A stretch of 64,000 nucleotides of DNA from positions 16,459,588-16,523,587 of the forward strand of contig NC_085085.1 in the NCBI RefSeq assembly GCF_963422355.1, read 5' to 3'. The notes below the pieces were generated by a model. That model ran no database searches. It worked only from the letters and a program-made list of their open reading frames with translations, and was not told where the DNA came from. Within the stretch, counting starts at the first letter, position 1, and every line of letters begins with the position of its first letter. A program made the position numbers and the translations under genes. This document shows positions 28,227 to 59,018 of this stretch, piece after piece. This DNA is from Corticium candelabrum. Lineage: Eukaryota; Porifera; Homoscleromorpha; Homosclerophorida; Plakinidae.

Positions 28227-29982
28227 CCTGGCAGCTTCAGTTAATGAGTAAATTTATGACAGAGACATTCCTAGTAGCGTTTTATGCAATTTAGTGATAG
28301 AAATGTTATGTAGATTTTGCATTTCAAATGGCAGCCAGCCAGACTAGGCAGACAGACAAACAGACAGATTTCTTTGTTTTGAATCAAATTGTAAAAGTGC
28401 AATATCAACTCTAAATCTGACTAACTGACAGAAAGAAAATCGTACCAGATGTACTTTAGTACACAACTTGAGCTCGTACTAAAAACCAGTCCAAGGGTGC
28501 AATCACTGCATTCGAAGACTAACTGCCAGAGCTGTTGGAACTCTTGCTAGCAAACGGACGCTTAGAACTGTCAGCAACTTGAGCATGCACAATAGACTCT
28601 GACGTCATGGTAGGCATCAATAAGAAGTAGAGTGGCGTTTCTACTCCACTTGTTGTAGTCTGTTCGAACATCAGCAGTGCTTTCGCTGCTTGCTACGAAT
28701 GTCACTGCAATCAGTTCCAAATGTTGTTTCTTTTAGTGTTTGCCAAGCCGACGATGGTCATCACAAGTATTCATTAAAACCAACAAGAGGGTGCTCGCTA
28801 GGCAGAACTGCTAGAACTGGTCTGATGGTTCTAGAACTGTCAGAACTATCAATTGAATGCTATAGAACTTTGTATTCCCCGCCAATTCCAGTTGTAGAAC
28901 TAGTATTTGTACGCACCCTAAGTCTGCAAATATGCTCTTTAAAACTAATGGACTAATTGTTATCAAACAACTTGTCAATGGCGTTCTTACATCTGACAGT
29001 CTTGATAATGTTTTTTTGAGAATTAGGTAACCTCGTTAGTATACGTTGCATGTTTGAAGTATTGACGAGAATATTTCTTCCTAAAAGTCTTGAATTGACT
29101 ATCATTACTAGAAGATTTTTCACTTATAAGGCTGCATTGCTTTGAAAGACGACTATTTAGGAAAAGTCAGCCTGCTGTCCCATCTCCTGAAATTGTTCAA
29201 ACACAACAGAAGACATGTCAACGATGTTCCATTTAGCAGAATTTTATATGGAATCTGATTCAGTGGTGAGGCTCTGGCAGTGATCAATATAACAGCCTGC
29301 CATCAGTGATTGACTGAACAAAATTGCTTTATTAGTGTAAGAATGCTGAGGAATGAAGAACATTATACAATTTTACATACATAAAGAATCAAAATGGGTA
29401 AGAGGTGTGTAGATCAAAATCCATTTCTTGTTTAGAAATGTGTACTCATACAATCGGAGCAAGAGTTACAGCAAGACAATACATACATGGATCTACAAGT
29501 ATATTATATGCCCTATGTATGCATGCATACAAGAATTCATAGTTAACAACATGGAAATACAGCAACATTACATTCAGAGCTACCAACTGAATGTGCCTAC
29601 TAGACTGATTTGCTTGAGCACACACATGCTTAAATACATGGTACGCATGCATGCAGGCGTATGTGTGTATGCGCCATCTGTAATCAACTGATGTAGACAC
29701 TGTAACTGATTATATACTGTGATATTCTTGTTTTACAGATCAATAAAGGAGACAATGGGAATGTCTAGATTATGAGTTGATGTGACTCTGATGTGACCTA
29801 TACTTGACTTATAAGAGATGATTGAGCAGACAGTATAAGATATGGTACTGATTACAAAGTCATACCATAGCAGTTTGTAATCTGTTGAAATTGCTACTTT
29901 TATGGATAATACAAGATGTGAGTTACACAACAGTTACACAACAGTTGTTGAACTAGCTTCATGTTCATATTCAACTGTATGG
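28227..29982. other. Spacer between the retrotransposon remnant and MORN1
   Basis: Contains a short GACA/AACA run at 28345-28368, and a 28493-28922 block rich in repeated CTAGAACT/CAGAACT words, possibly an old inverted-repeat element (AAGGGTGC near its left end, GCACCCTAA near its right end). No gene seen. Confidence 0.45.
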
Positions 29983-32948
<2,966 letters not shown>

Positions 32949-33499
32949 GATTCTTGACTGTGGACAGAAATAGTGGTGGCAACCGCTTGCTCACCGTCTA
33001 GGTGTCCTTGGAAGGGTTCTTCTACGCTATGTGATTCGCTAAGGAAGCTTAGTGGGAAGTGTAAATTCGTCCAATCTATACCAGCCGCCTGATATGTGTG
33101 TAGCGCTCATGCACTAGCATGCTTCTATAGATGCCGTCGTGTATATTCTTGTTGCCGTTAAACCGTGTATCTGTAATACAGTTGTACAAAATTCCGCGGG
33201 GACTAGCTCACAGTGCCTTTCCGCCAATAGTACATAGTAGGTTCTAGAGCAAGGACTGAGTGATCGCGGCATGTCAATCGCGATCAATCGCTAGCGAGCC
33301 ACTGTACATTGCCAATTTGGTGAAAAGGTGGTAGACGTGGTTTTGCGAGCAAAAAAGAGGTTTTGTAAGCTCAGTGTAGTAAATTTAACTTAACCACAAC
33401 CATATAATTTGCAATCTGACCAGATAACGTAGCATGCGCAGAGGCAGCAGCCATCACATAAATTTTTTTGTTGCTCTCTAGCTACAGGTCTGCGCCCGA
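32949..33499. other. Upstream region of MORN1, no other gene seen
   Basis: About 550 bp, more GC-balanced than the introns. It should contain the MORN1 promoter. No TATA box stands out. Confidence 0.45.
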
Positions 33500-33590
33500 G
33501 GCTAGTTGCCGGGAGTAGCGAGGCTTCTAGTCCGGGTTGCACAACAGAAAGGGCGTAGTTCTGTATGGCTCTTCATCGAGCTCTTGGTAC
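33500..33590 (+). repeat. Interspersed repeat with a TA-microsatellite tail, copy 1
   Basis: GAGGCTTCTAGTCCGGGTTG, CACAACAGAAAGGGCGT and CTCGAGCTCTTGG-like sequence, ending in (TA)n. The minus-strand sequence at 62618-62705 is a second copy, ending in (GT)n. The shared body followed by different microsatellites suggests a short retroposon family. Confidence 0.7.
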
Positions 33591-33652
33591 ATATATATAT
33601 ATATAATAATATATATATATATATATAATATATATAATATATATATAATATT

Positions 33653-33852
33653 NNNNNNNNNNNNNNNNNNNNNNNNNNNNNNNNNNNNNNNNNNNNNNNN
33701 NNNNNNNNNNNNNNNNNNNNNNNNNNNNNNNNNNNNNNNNNNNNNNNNNNNNNNNNNNNNNNNNNNNNNNNNNNNNNNNNNNNNNNNNNNNNNNNNNNNN
33801 NNNNNNNNNNNNNNNNNNNNNNNNNNNNNNNNNNNNNNNNNNNNNNNNNNNN
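33653..33852. other. Assembly gap of 200 N
   Basis: Exactly 200 undetermined bases follow an AT repeat (33590-33652). The round number suggests a fixed-size scaffold gap, so the true length is unknown. Confidence 0.98.
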
Positions 33853-35277
33853 CCTTTGCCTGACCTTGCACCGTCACGAAGTGCAGCACGTCATCGTTGG
33901 TACAACCAGCTGTACTGAATGCAGGAACTTTGTTTACTATCAGAGCAGCTAGAATTTTCACCCCTGCTTCTCCTAGGTAAAGTTGAATTAGATTACGTGA
34001 AGTCCTTGTCAACGCGCGCTACGCAGCGATCGACTTTCTTTGCAAAGGGTAAAAGAGCGTTTTAGCACTTCAATCCTGCCCTCTCATCGGTTTCGGTTGT
34101 CGTCTTCTTTGTTGAATGGCTAGTTCGTTCAAGCGACATCTTTTACACGTCCTCGTGGGGGCGTGGTTGTAGGAGAAATGACTCGGAATTGTCATCAAGC
34201 ACTCTAGGCAAGTGCTCTGCGTTCTGCGGCGTTTCAGATAGCTGAATTTAATCAGCTGCAGTCATTTGAAACCTAGAGCTGTTGCTGAGAAGGTAGGAAG
34301 GCAAGAAAATGGGTGTTCGACGATTGGGGTCGTTACCACGGGCGTTTGACCGACTGTAACTCATACAGATCTTGGCTGACATGCGGGGGCAACAACACAA
34401 TTTGTAGGTAAAGAGTTGTTGATTAGCGATATATAAGTAACTAGGCTGAAGGATGCGTGTGTGCAATATAAACGCTACTGTCCGGTGAACGATGCGTTTG
34501 TCCGATGAACGGGGTATGCAAGGCTCCGCACAGTTTTCAATCTCACTCTCAGCAGAGAAGAGGTACAATGCTCTCTTTTGGTGTGCTTAATTACAACTTG
34601 GATACCTACATTTATGATGTGTTAGGGACTGCGTTCAAAAACGGATAACTGAGAACTCGCGTCCGGAATATGATGGTGTCCGAGGAACGGGGCCGCGCTC
34701 TACAACGTGTACCAGGCCCTCTTCTCTGGGCGCGCAAGAGGGCCTGGGTACGAGGCTAGCCAGCGCTCTGCCGCGACTAAGTTTCTTGCAGACTCCCTTC
34801 CTAGCAGTGGACTACGCCTACTAGAAAAGAGTACTGCGTCGTAGCTTTAGTTTCATTTGAAGCGACGCTCGATGGAGGTTCACGTAATAGGTACAGTACG
34901 TACACCCCTATGGATCCGGGCCTTCATGTCATTGACCACACGAGAGATGAACACTGGCGCAAGTTTCGCAGAACACCTATCTAGAGTAGTAGCGATAGCT
35001 TTTATAGACATGTACAGTACGGTACTCTAGCTGAACCTACGGCAACAAAACTCAAACAGTCAGAAAAGGCTAATGATAGCATTCGTTCGTCGCGTTTGTG
35101 TGGGAATCTCCGACTGACAACAATGCTACTTCTTCCTAGTCTTCCGCAGGCAGTCCCTCCCCATTTTGGCAGGAATCCGAGGAGTAAAAAGGGGAGGAGC
35201 TGAGACTATAGTTTGCTTAGTGCACGCGAGAATACGGGTGTGTGGTTCCAAACGGTCACTGAAGCCTCTCGCAAGTG
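33853..35277. other. Region right of the gap, one exon-like piece on the minus strand, otherwise no gene seen
   Basis: A minus-strand segment at 33853-33978 lies behind an acceptor-like TTTACCTAG and stays open into the gap (EAGVKILAALIVNKVPAFS, then CTNDDVLHFVTV). It matches nothing I know and cannot be completed because of the gap. The rest (34000-35277) includes the upstream region of the Death-domain gene. Confidence 0.35.
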
Positions 35278-38200
35278 ATGTCTTTCTCACTACCTCCTGT
35301 TGCATCTTATGTTCTTGTCTCTACTTTGCCATCTCAGCTGACAATTTCTATTTGTGAATCGTTAATTAATTCTTCAAGACGGCTCGACTGGTGCCGCTTT
35401 TTCGAAGATCTTCGGGCACAGACCGTTGGTGACATGAAACCTTCAGAAATTTCGTTGTGTTTATTTAATATGTCGAAGGAGAGTGTTGATCTTGCGTTGA
35501 GAGGTTGGGCTAAACGTGTTTGCGCGTCAGTTGCTGATCTAGGGAGAGCACTGCATAAGCTACATATGCATGCGAGCTGCAGTTTGCTGCAAACGTACAT
35601 CATCGGTAAGTGAAGGACAAGTTGTATAAAGAGCAGTAATTTGTACCGCATTGTATAGTATTGTTTATAATGTTATACTAGGCAAGCTGTGGAGAGTTAG
35701 AGCATTTTCATTACCATTGAAGGTACACTGACAAATTCTTGTGCGCATTGATTATGAATGGATAAATTAATGTATGAGCTGTTTACTGAGACGTCAACTG
35801 CTAGGTCATTGCCATTTTGTTTACTTGGGGCCTAGCTAGGCAAATGCATGATCATATATATGGTAATACCGTATTGAATATATGGTATTATACTGTATGT
35901 TGTAAATGGCAAATTGTTTCTGTCAGAAACAATAGTTTATTAGCGTTGAGGTTAGTGCCAGTCTTTACATTCAGTGGAGTCTGCAATGTTGTGAATGTAT
36001 CTGTTTACGTTTTCTTTTAGCAATATATATGCGGTCATCATGTAGCATACCACACTGCTGCTTCATTACATCTACAGTAAAATGTGGTTGCTGAAGTGCC
36101 CTCTCCTGAATAGCTGCAAGCCTGCATGGAAGGATTAAACTGGGGGAGGGGTTGGATAAACGCTGTTCATTATTGCTCAGTATTAAACTGTGTAAGCGTG
36201 AATTCTGCATGCTCATTGTAAAAATACACGGGGTGTAACTTTACTGCAACAGTCAACTATGAGCGAACAAGCTGAAGTTGTATGTACATATGTGGTCAAA
36301 GGCAAGTGTGCATGATCAGGAGACATATATCTGTAAATTAGTTATGAACACAGGGAACATGCAATTACAGGTTACTGTGACGGGGACAATGAATCTGGTG
36401 ATCGTGCTGTTTGTGGGAACATATGGACTAAAGCTCATAACACTGTCCTTGGACATTTACATGATGCACAATGCACTGGGGGTGTTTACATAGTACCAAA
36501 CCTGCACATTAGCAAAGTAAAGGGTAACTGACATGCAAACATCGAAAATTATTTTATTGCATATTTTGTTAGTTCTTAACGTCCGTATGCCCTGAAATAA
36601 TTTTTTATTTTTGAAGTTACATTTGTGAAGATATCGAGGTGCAAAGTTGCTCCCGTTGTTTAGTAGGTGTACACCTGCAGTGACGTATTAGCAGGAACGG
36701 AAGTGGCTACCACGCATGCAGGCAATACAATGTCTTACGAGATAGTACACCTCTCGTTGCCTGCTGGCTGCAGTAATGTGCTCAGAAAGAAAGTGTGGCT
36801 TTGAATCGCTTCCACAATAATGCCAAGATACGAAAAAAAACGGGCAGCGCGAGTGAAACAAGCAAGAAATCGGTGGGATGGGCCAACCACACATTCAGAC
36901 CCATCGAGTGCTTATTCTCAGCCGGAATGATTCAAAACGGAGACTAACATTACTATGAGGCTTTGGGCTTTATCCAAGTTATTAAATGGAGACTGAAGCC
37001 TAAAGTGTCAAGCTGCGCTGGAGATTTGTACAAGGAAGCCATTGCAACGTGACCAACATCAGGACACTGATCAGATTCTTCAGCATTCATTGTTTACGAA
37101 ATCCATATCAACATCAAGAGAAGCCCATGCATCTCTTAGATTCCATGCAGTAGGATCTAGTGTAGAAAATTATTGCAAGCAACTCTATCGATCTTTAGAA
37201 TAGTACAGAACTTACCCTTCATTTCTTTCTCTTTCGTTCAGCCTTTCTCCCCTTCTCTAGCTAGTTGTTGACTTTCTCACATCATCACGTTGCAATCCTC
37301 TCAATGGCTTCCTTGCAAACTGCCAGCGCAGCTTGATGCTTCAGGCTTCAGTCTCCGTTTAGCTTGGATAGACGTGCGGTTGGCCCATCCTACCGATTTC
37401 TCGCTTGTTTTACTCGCGCTGCCCATTTCTTTCACATCTTGGCATTATTAGAGAAACGAATCAAAGCCACACTTTCTTTCTGAGCACATTACTGCAGCCA
37501 GCAGGCAACCACAGGCGTCTATATCTTGGAAGACATTTTATATTGCCTGCATGTGCGGTAGCCATTTCTGTTCCTGCTTTACGTCACTGCACGTACGCCT
37601 ACTATACTGGATATAAACAACTGGAAGCAACTCTGCGCCTTAATATCTTCACAAATGTAACTTCAAAAAAATTTATTTTGGGGAGCATACGAATGTTAAG
37701 AACTAACGAAAAATGCAATAAAATAATTTTTGACTTTTGCATGTCAGTTATCCTTTAAGGAGAGAACGGATTCATGGTAGGCTTTGGCAGTACTTTGGTA
37801 TTAAGATATGATTTACTATTGAGCAGAATACTGCAAACAACTAACGACAGAATTTTGAAATTTTAAGAACAAAGGTGAAGTATTTTTGCATTAATTAAAA
37901 ATGTAATCAATAGAACTGACGTCATTAGTTGGCAAACACTATTCTCCTTTGACAAGCAGCTTAAGATTTCACACTTTCGAGCCTTTAATTAATTGGTGTT
38001 AATTGGTAGTGTATGGCACTTATTCAACTGTACATTTCACTGTCTTTAGCTAGAGGTGCAACCTTGTTTAGCATTTAGTTACTCTTGATTGATACCAACC
38101 ACCGAGGGTGGGGTCATACTTGTGCAAGTACGGTAATCTAATGATATGTAATATCAGGGCTCGAAAATCAGTCCAACTTGTTGTCGTCATTTGACAACCT

Positions 38201-41200
38201 TCCAAAAGTTTAGGTTGTCAAATTTTAGTGCAGGATGTCATGTTGAAATCAGTCATGGGGTTTTGTGTTGCTGCCATATTTTTATAAAAATCTAAAAAAT
38301 CTACCACTGAGCCAATAGAAACGACTTGTTGCACACGTAGCATATACATAAAGAACACTGGCTCGTGCTCTCCCAGTCTTGTAACTTGGGGTGTGACCAG
38401 TTAACTTATCAACATATACTGGTGGTTTATTACACATACACGTCATTGTACGACAAGTATCCCAATGCCATCGAAGTGTCCCAATGCCATCTTTCAGTTC
38501 AGTACAGCTGTGCATGTGGCTGCATACCGAGAAAGCCATTACAAACTAGCCTTTGTAACTAAAATACTGACCTAGGCCTGCCAGTCTGTCATTTAACGAC
38601 CTAAAGTACAACTTTCGTCGTCAGTTGTAAAATTTGACTTGTCAAATGACGACTTGACGACTTATGTTTTGAGCCCTGAATATGTATCGGCAGTCTTTAA
38701 TAAAGTTGTGTTTACTTAATTTTAAGCTATTTGAAATGTAAGAAACATTTTGGCATTTGCGTACACTAGGAATGACTTTCAACTTAGAGAAGAGAGGAAG
38801 CTAGATTGCAGGCAGATGATTGGTTTTAGTGTGATAAGGTGCAGAGAATAATTGTTTATGGTAGTTTCTTGAAGCAAGGATAACAATTATTTAACAAATT
38901 TCTGGACTCTTAGCAGTTGTCGATAAGGTGTGTTTGTGTACTATGTTTAGTTTTGCATTCTAGATCAATCTACCAAGACCTTCTTATTCAATGCTTGTTT
39001 GGGAAGAAGATCTTTTGCTTCTTGACAAGAAATTTCGGAGCATAGAATGTTCAAAGTCAGCATGCACTAGCACCAGTGGCTTTGTTAGTCTTTTGTTGGT
39101 CACAGGAGCAACGGTCAGTGGCAAGTCAGAACTTGTTCGGCAGTATTCAGAATGGTTACTTCAAGATATGTCAAGAAATTTTCTTAATCCAATTACATTG
39201 GTGATGTTTATCAATGCAGCCACCCCAAGTAGCTTTGAAAGTAGTCTAAGATTACTTGCTGCGCATCTTGGCTGTTTGCAGGCAGTCAAAGTTGCATCTC
39301 AGTTCTCCAACAAGAAACAGCAGTTGAAACTTCTGAGTGATAGCATTAAGTATGAGCTGATGATGCAATCTGGCTGGTTGCTTATTATTGATAATTTAAC
39401 CAACAGTACTGTAGAGGTTGCATTGTCTTACTGGCCACAGACAGGTGCTCAAGGATGGGGCCGGGGACGAGTAATCATAACATGTAGTAATGAAGTAGCC
39501 TCAAATTCTTATTCAGTTGAAAGAGAATCCTGTTGTGACTGTAAAGTAGGAGAGAAGTTTACAACTGCTAAATGTTTGGCACTCATTAGGAGTATCACCA
39601 ACATTGCTGATGAAGAGGAAGAGACAGTGCTTAAAATGATAGCTCTAATTTACAATAATCCTATGGCACTTGCTGCTGTTGCGTTTTCTAAATGCATGAG
39701 CAGTGCCAACTGGTGGCAGTGTCTCGAATCTCTTGAAAGGCAAATTAGCTATCTGACAGAACAAGAGCTTGTTTATGCAACACATCTTGTCGCAGCACTT
39801 TCAGTGATGGTGTCAGCTGTAATTGCAAGTAATCATGCTGCAAATTATCCTCTTCAGTTTTTGGCAGTTTGTTCCGAGGAACCAGTTCCTTTGATGGCTG
39901 TTGAGATATTTATTAAATCCAAACAGAAAAGAGTTGATTGCTGCATAGAAGCAATTCAAAAATTTCCTTTTGTACTAATGTCATTGGATGTGGAAGGAAA
40001 GCGAATGTTGCATCTTCACAAGGCGATGAAAGTTGCTGTCATGTCAATGTCATCAATGAGACATTGGTTGGAAATACGATTAAGTATTCTGGGCACATTG
40101 GCAATGATTGAAGATTATTTAAATGGAAATGAGTCCACAAGACGAGTTACTCAACAAATGTTACCTCATCTTATTTACATGATAAAGTCAGTAGCTTGTG
40201 AACAATCACTTCTCTCTAATGCTCAGTGTAAATCACTTGCAGATGCTTGGTTTTACTGTGGTCAGTGTATAGACTTCCTGGGTGCTGATTGTTCGTTGTT
40301 GCTAAATCATCTTGAATTACAAAGGGAGTGTTTCAACAATGCGCTATCTCTTCATGCACAGCTGAAAGAGACAAAGACTGTCCAGATTGCAAGAGAATTG
40401 CTTGAACTTGGTCTTGTATGCGATGATCTGAACTTGCCCTTGGAAGGAAAGAGTTACTTGGTAAGGGCAGTTGATGTTGCTAAGTCCACAGGCAATATTG
40501 GGTTAATCTTTCGATCTCTGCATGTTCTTGGTCGGATTTTTCTCGACCTTGGTGATACAAACCAAGCCATATTGTGTCTTGAAGAGTGTCTTTCTCTGCA
40601 TAATGCAGATATTGTGAGCAGTGTTCTTCGAGCTTCTGTGCTGACATTGTTGGGACGAGGCTACCAAGCAGTTGGTATGTGTGATATTGCGGAATCTATC
40701 CTGATGTATGCTCTCTATTTGAGCAGCGCTGCAGTGGGTAGTGGATATTTCTCTTCAAGGAGAGTGAGATCTCAAGTGCTCTCTGGTTTAGGTCGGCTCT
40801 ACTTGGAGCCTAGCTGCCATAAGATTGATAAGGCAACAGAGCTTCTTGAGGAGAGCCTTCACATACGAATTGATATAGATGGTTATTACACTCAGTGCAC
40901 AGCACTGACATTGACAGGCCTTGGGCGAATTCATCTCATGAAACAGGAATTTGACTTGGCAAAACTAAAACTTACTGCAGCATTGGTTGTCCTGCAACAG
41001 ACTTTACCTGCTGACCACTCTGACACTGCAAATGCCCTCCATATTTTGGGCAATGTAGAATATCGTCTAGGAAATTTGTCTGAAGGGATAAGGCTTCTAC
41101 AGCAGAGCAAGGCAATGAAAGAACGAGTTGCAGGTGATGTCCATCCAAAGATTACGATGTTTGTATCAACAGACCTTGGCAACGCCATGCTGAAGTCAGG

Positions 41201-41552
41201 TAGGATTGACAAAGCATTGACTCTGCTACTGGAGGCACTGGAAGCCAAACGGAACCAGTTTGGAGATTATCACGTTGAAGTTGGCATTGCTTATAGTTGT
41301 CTTCATGATGTGTACAGAGCTGCTGGTGATCTGCAGAAGGCTTCTCAGTGTCTCATACGCAGTCGCCATATAATGCAAGTGCAGAGTGCAAAAGGAATAG
41401 CAGCAGCTGCTAAGGAAAAGAAGAGTCTAGCTCAGAAATATATTGATAAATATGAAGCAATTAAGCAGACGTTGTCACAAATGCAAACCTTGATAATGTA
41501 TGTCGTTGCTGGTGTTGTATTAGCTGTTCTTGTTATTTTTTGTATTTTATAA
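35278..41552 (+). CDS. Death domain / NB-ARC-like STAND NTPase / TPR protein with a C-terminal membrane anchor
   Basis: Three exons, 35278-35605, 35682-35722 and 38964-41552, join in phases 1 and 0 and give 985 residues. Residues about 30-100 resemble a Death domain (LDWCRFFEDL, ISLCLFNMSKESVDLALRGW, ASVADLGRAL). A linker LPRPSYS leads to the NTPase: P-loop GATVSGKS (171-178), Walker B-like LIIDNL (263-268) and sensor strand GRVIITCSN (about 291-299), then helical ARC-like sequence. From about residue 560 come TPRs (LTLTGLGRIHLMKQEFDLAK, ANALHILGNVEYRLGNLSEG, STDLGNAMLKSGRIDKALTL), a charged helix, and a last segment YVVAGVVLAVLVIFCIL that ends the protein. This is the layout of APAF-1/NLR-like switches, where TPRs sense a ligand and Death recruits partners. 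The tail anchor is unusual. The start is uncertain: an acceptor at 35337 could instead begin the exon at LTISICE. Confidence 0.82.
36521..37754. mobile_element. 1.23 kb fold-back element, TTAA-type, in intron 2 of the Death/NB-ARC gene
   Basis: Left end AGGGTAACTGACATGCAAA, right end the complement of AGGATAACTGACATGCAAA, flanked by GTAA on the left and TTAA on the right. The two halves pair over most of the element (for example GAAATCGGTGGGATGGGCCA at 36867 with TGGCCCATCCTACCGATTTC at 37382), with a central unpaired part near 37080-37240. No transposase is visible. The ends resemble those of the element at 52379-53934. Confidence 0.8.
37755..38963. other. Rest of intron 2 of the Death/NB-ARC gene
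   Basis: Holds an inverted pair: GACTTGTCAAATGACGACTTG near 38635 faces TTGTCGTCATTTGACAACC near 38180, bounded by GGGCTCGAAAATCAG at 38158 and its inverse-like TTTTGAGCCCTGA at 38670. This outlines another element of about 0.5 kb (38157-38683). No gene seen. Confidence 0.55.
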
Positions 41553-41935
41553 TAATGTAGATTTCGTACTCTAAGTACATTCAGTATATAAGTACTTAAA
41601 TACATCAGTTTTCTTTATAAAATTGGTCAATGACTGTGTATATTAATTACTAGATATTTTATTAATAAGTAGTCCGTTCTTTACTTCACAAATTAGAGTA
41701 CAATGTCATCATACTATTGACATGTGTTAATTAATTAATTATTAGAAAAATGAAATCGACCGCTCTGTTTTTGCCTAGCTACGTTGTAGCGTTAAAAAGC
41801 TCCTGTTCGGGACAGATTTAGCAGTGAGACTCGTAGCGGGAGAACGTGCTGACGTTACGGTGCGTTTTCTCTACCGGTGCTGTTGAAGTTAAGCAAATGC
41901 CCGTATGCTCATCATTTAGATCAATAACCTGTGAG
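41553..41935. promoter_or_regulatory. Spacer with the probable MAPK promoter
   Basis: Contains TTAATTAATTAATT near 41727 and a CRE-like CTGACGTTACGG near 41850. In-frame ATGs precede the chosen MAPK start (MPVCSS... at about 41897). Confidence 0.45.
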
Positions 41936-57810
<15,875 letters not shown>

Positions 57811-59018
57811 CTGACACTGGTCTAATATTGTACGCTTGGTGTTTAGTATCACAGTCATCAAGAAAGGTGGCAGCGGTATAGCTGCTGTAAACTGTAGTGT
57901 AGTCAATGAACAAGTCTAGTCAATGAACAAGTCTAGTCAAGTCTAGGAGTGAGAACTGCTCTGCAGTAGATAGAAGTTATGTGTCCGGTTGATCCACATG
58001 ACACAGTAGATTGAATGCGATCCCCATGATACTGTTGATATGATGCACATGATATGAATAATTGCAACATAAGAATTAGAAAATGTACTCATTCTTTCTT
58101 TAGATATACGCGTAGGTATTCCACATTGAAGTTGGTCTGGTATGATTGAGTTTAGAAGAAATATTGCATCTGACAGTTTGCTAGAAATATTTTGGATAGG
58201 TCGTGCATAACAGCCATTAAAAGACCAGGGATTTTGTTAGTTATCAGTGGTGATTACAAAGTTCGGAGTTTGTATTGTACAGTACCCATATTACTCATAG
58301 CTCTGAGTGAACTCTATGCTTTCCTAGTAATTAAGCCAATGAGTGCAAATACTTACAGCCTGTAAATACAAAAACTAAACAGCAATAAGTCTAAAACTCA
58401 TCAATCACTTTATAGAATAGGCAAGCGCTTTTATGTGCGAGTTAGTACAGTAATCGCTTAATTAACTTAAGCGAAGTTAGCAGATTTGGCAAATCCAAAT
58501 CTAAGATATCTTCTAGCTTTGAATACGTAGGGTTAGGGTTAGTATGTATCATCATGACGCGCCATGTGTGTAAAGAGTCGTTTCGTGGGCTCATTGACCG
58601 TATGGTGTTACACAGCTACACGTCTGGTAAGAATGAACAGATACTAAATAGAAGACAGAGAACAGAAGTAGTGTACGTCCTTTATCACAGTCAATTGGCA
58701 GAATTGCAGATAGAACTGACGATGAGGAGCGCCACACTGAACAACTAGTCATGCAGATATAACTACGTGTGATTTCGCCACGTTTCGGCCTCCGTTGCCT
58801 TCTTCAAGTCAAGCTATCGAAAACCTGACTGAAACTATGTACATGTTGTAAAGCACACCAACAATAACATTTAGATTGTGACGTCACAGTTTGGCTATCG
58901 TCCAATTACATTAGAATCAGACGAACAGTCTCTAAAGATACGTTGCAATGCGAGCAGGTGAACGTGTTTGTTATAGATCTCTAGCTAAAGATATCGACAT
59001 TGACAATGAACTCGTTTT
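57811..59018. other. Spacer between the MAP kinase and the Ly6-like gene
   Basis: Around 58765-58810, CGCCACGTTTCGGCCTCCGT then CTTCTTCAAGTC resembles the conserved tail seen after some Penelope/LINE frames, but no coding part is attached. No gene seen. Confidence 0.4.

Noticed and set aside
33527..34012. Open frame running through the N gap
   Set aside because: The middle is undetermined sequence and the left part is AT repeat; only the small right-hand piece is mentioned as an uncertain exon.
40931..41248. Antisense frame within the TPR region
   Set aside because: Shadow of a long, clearly coding plus-strand exon.
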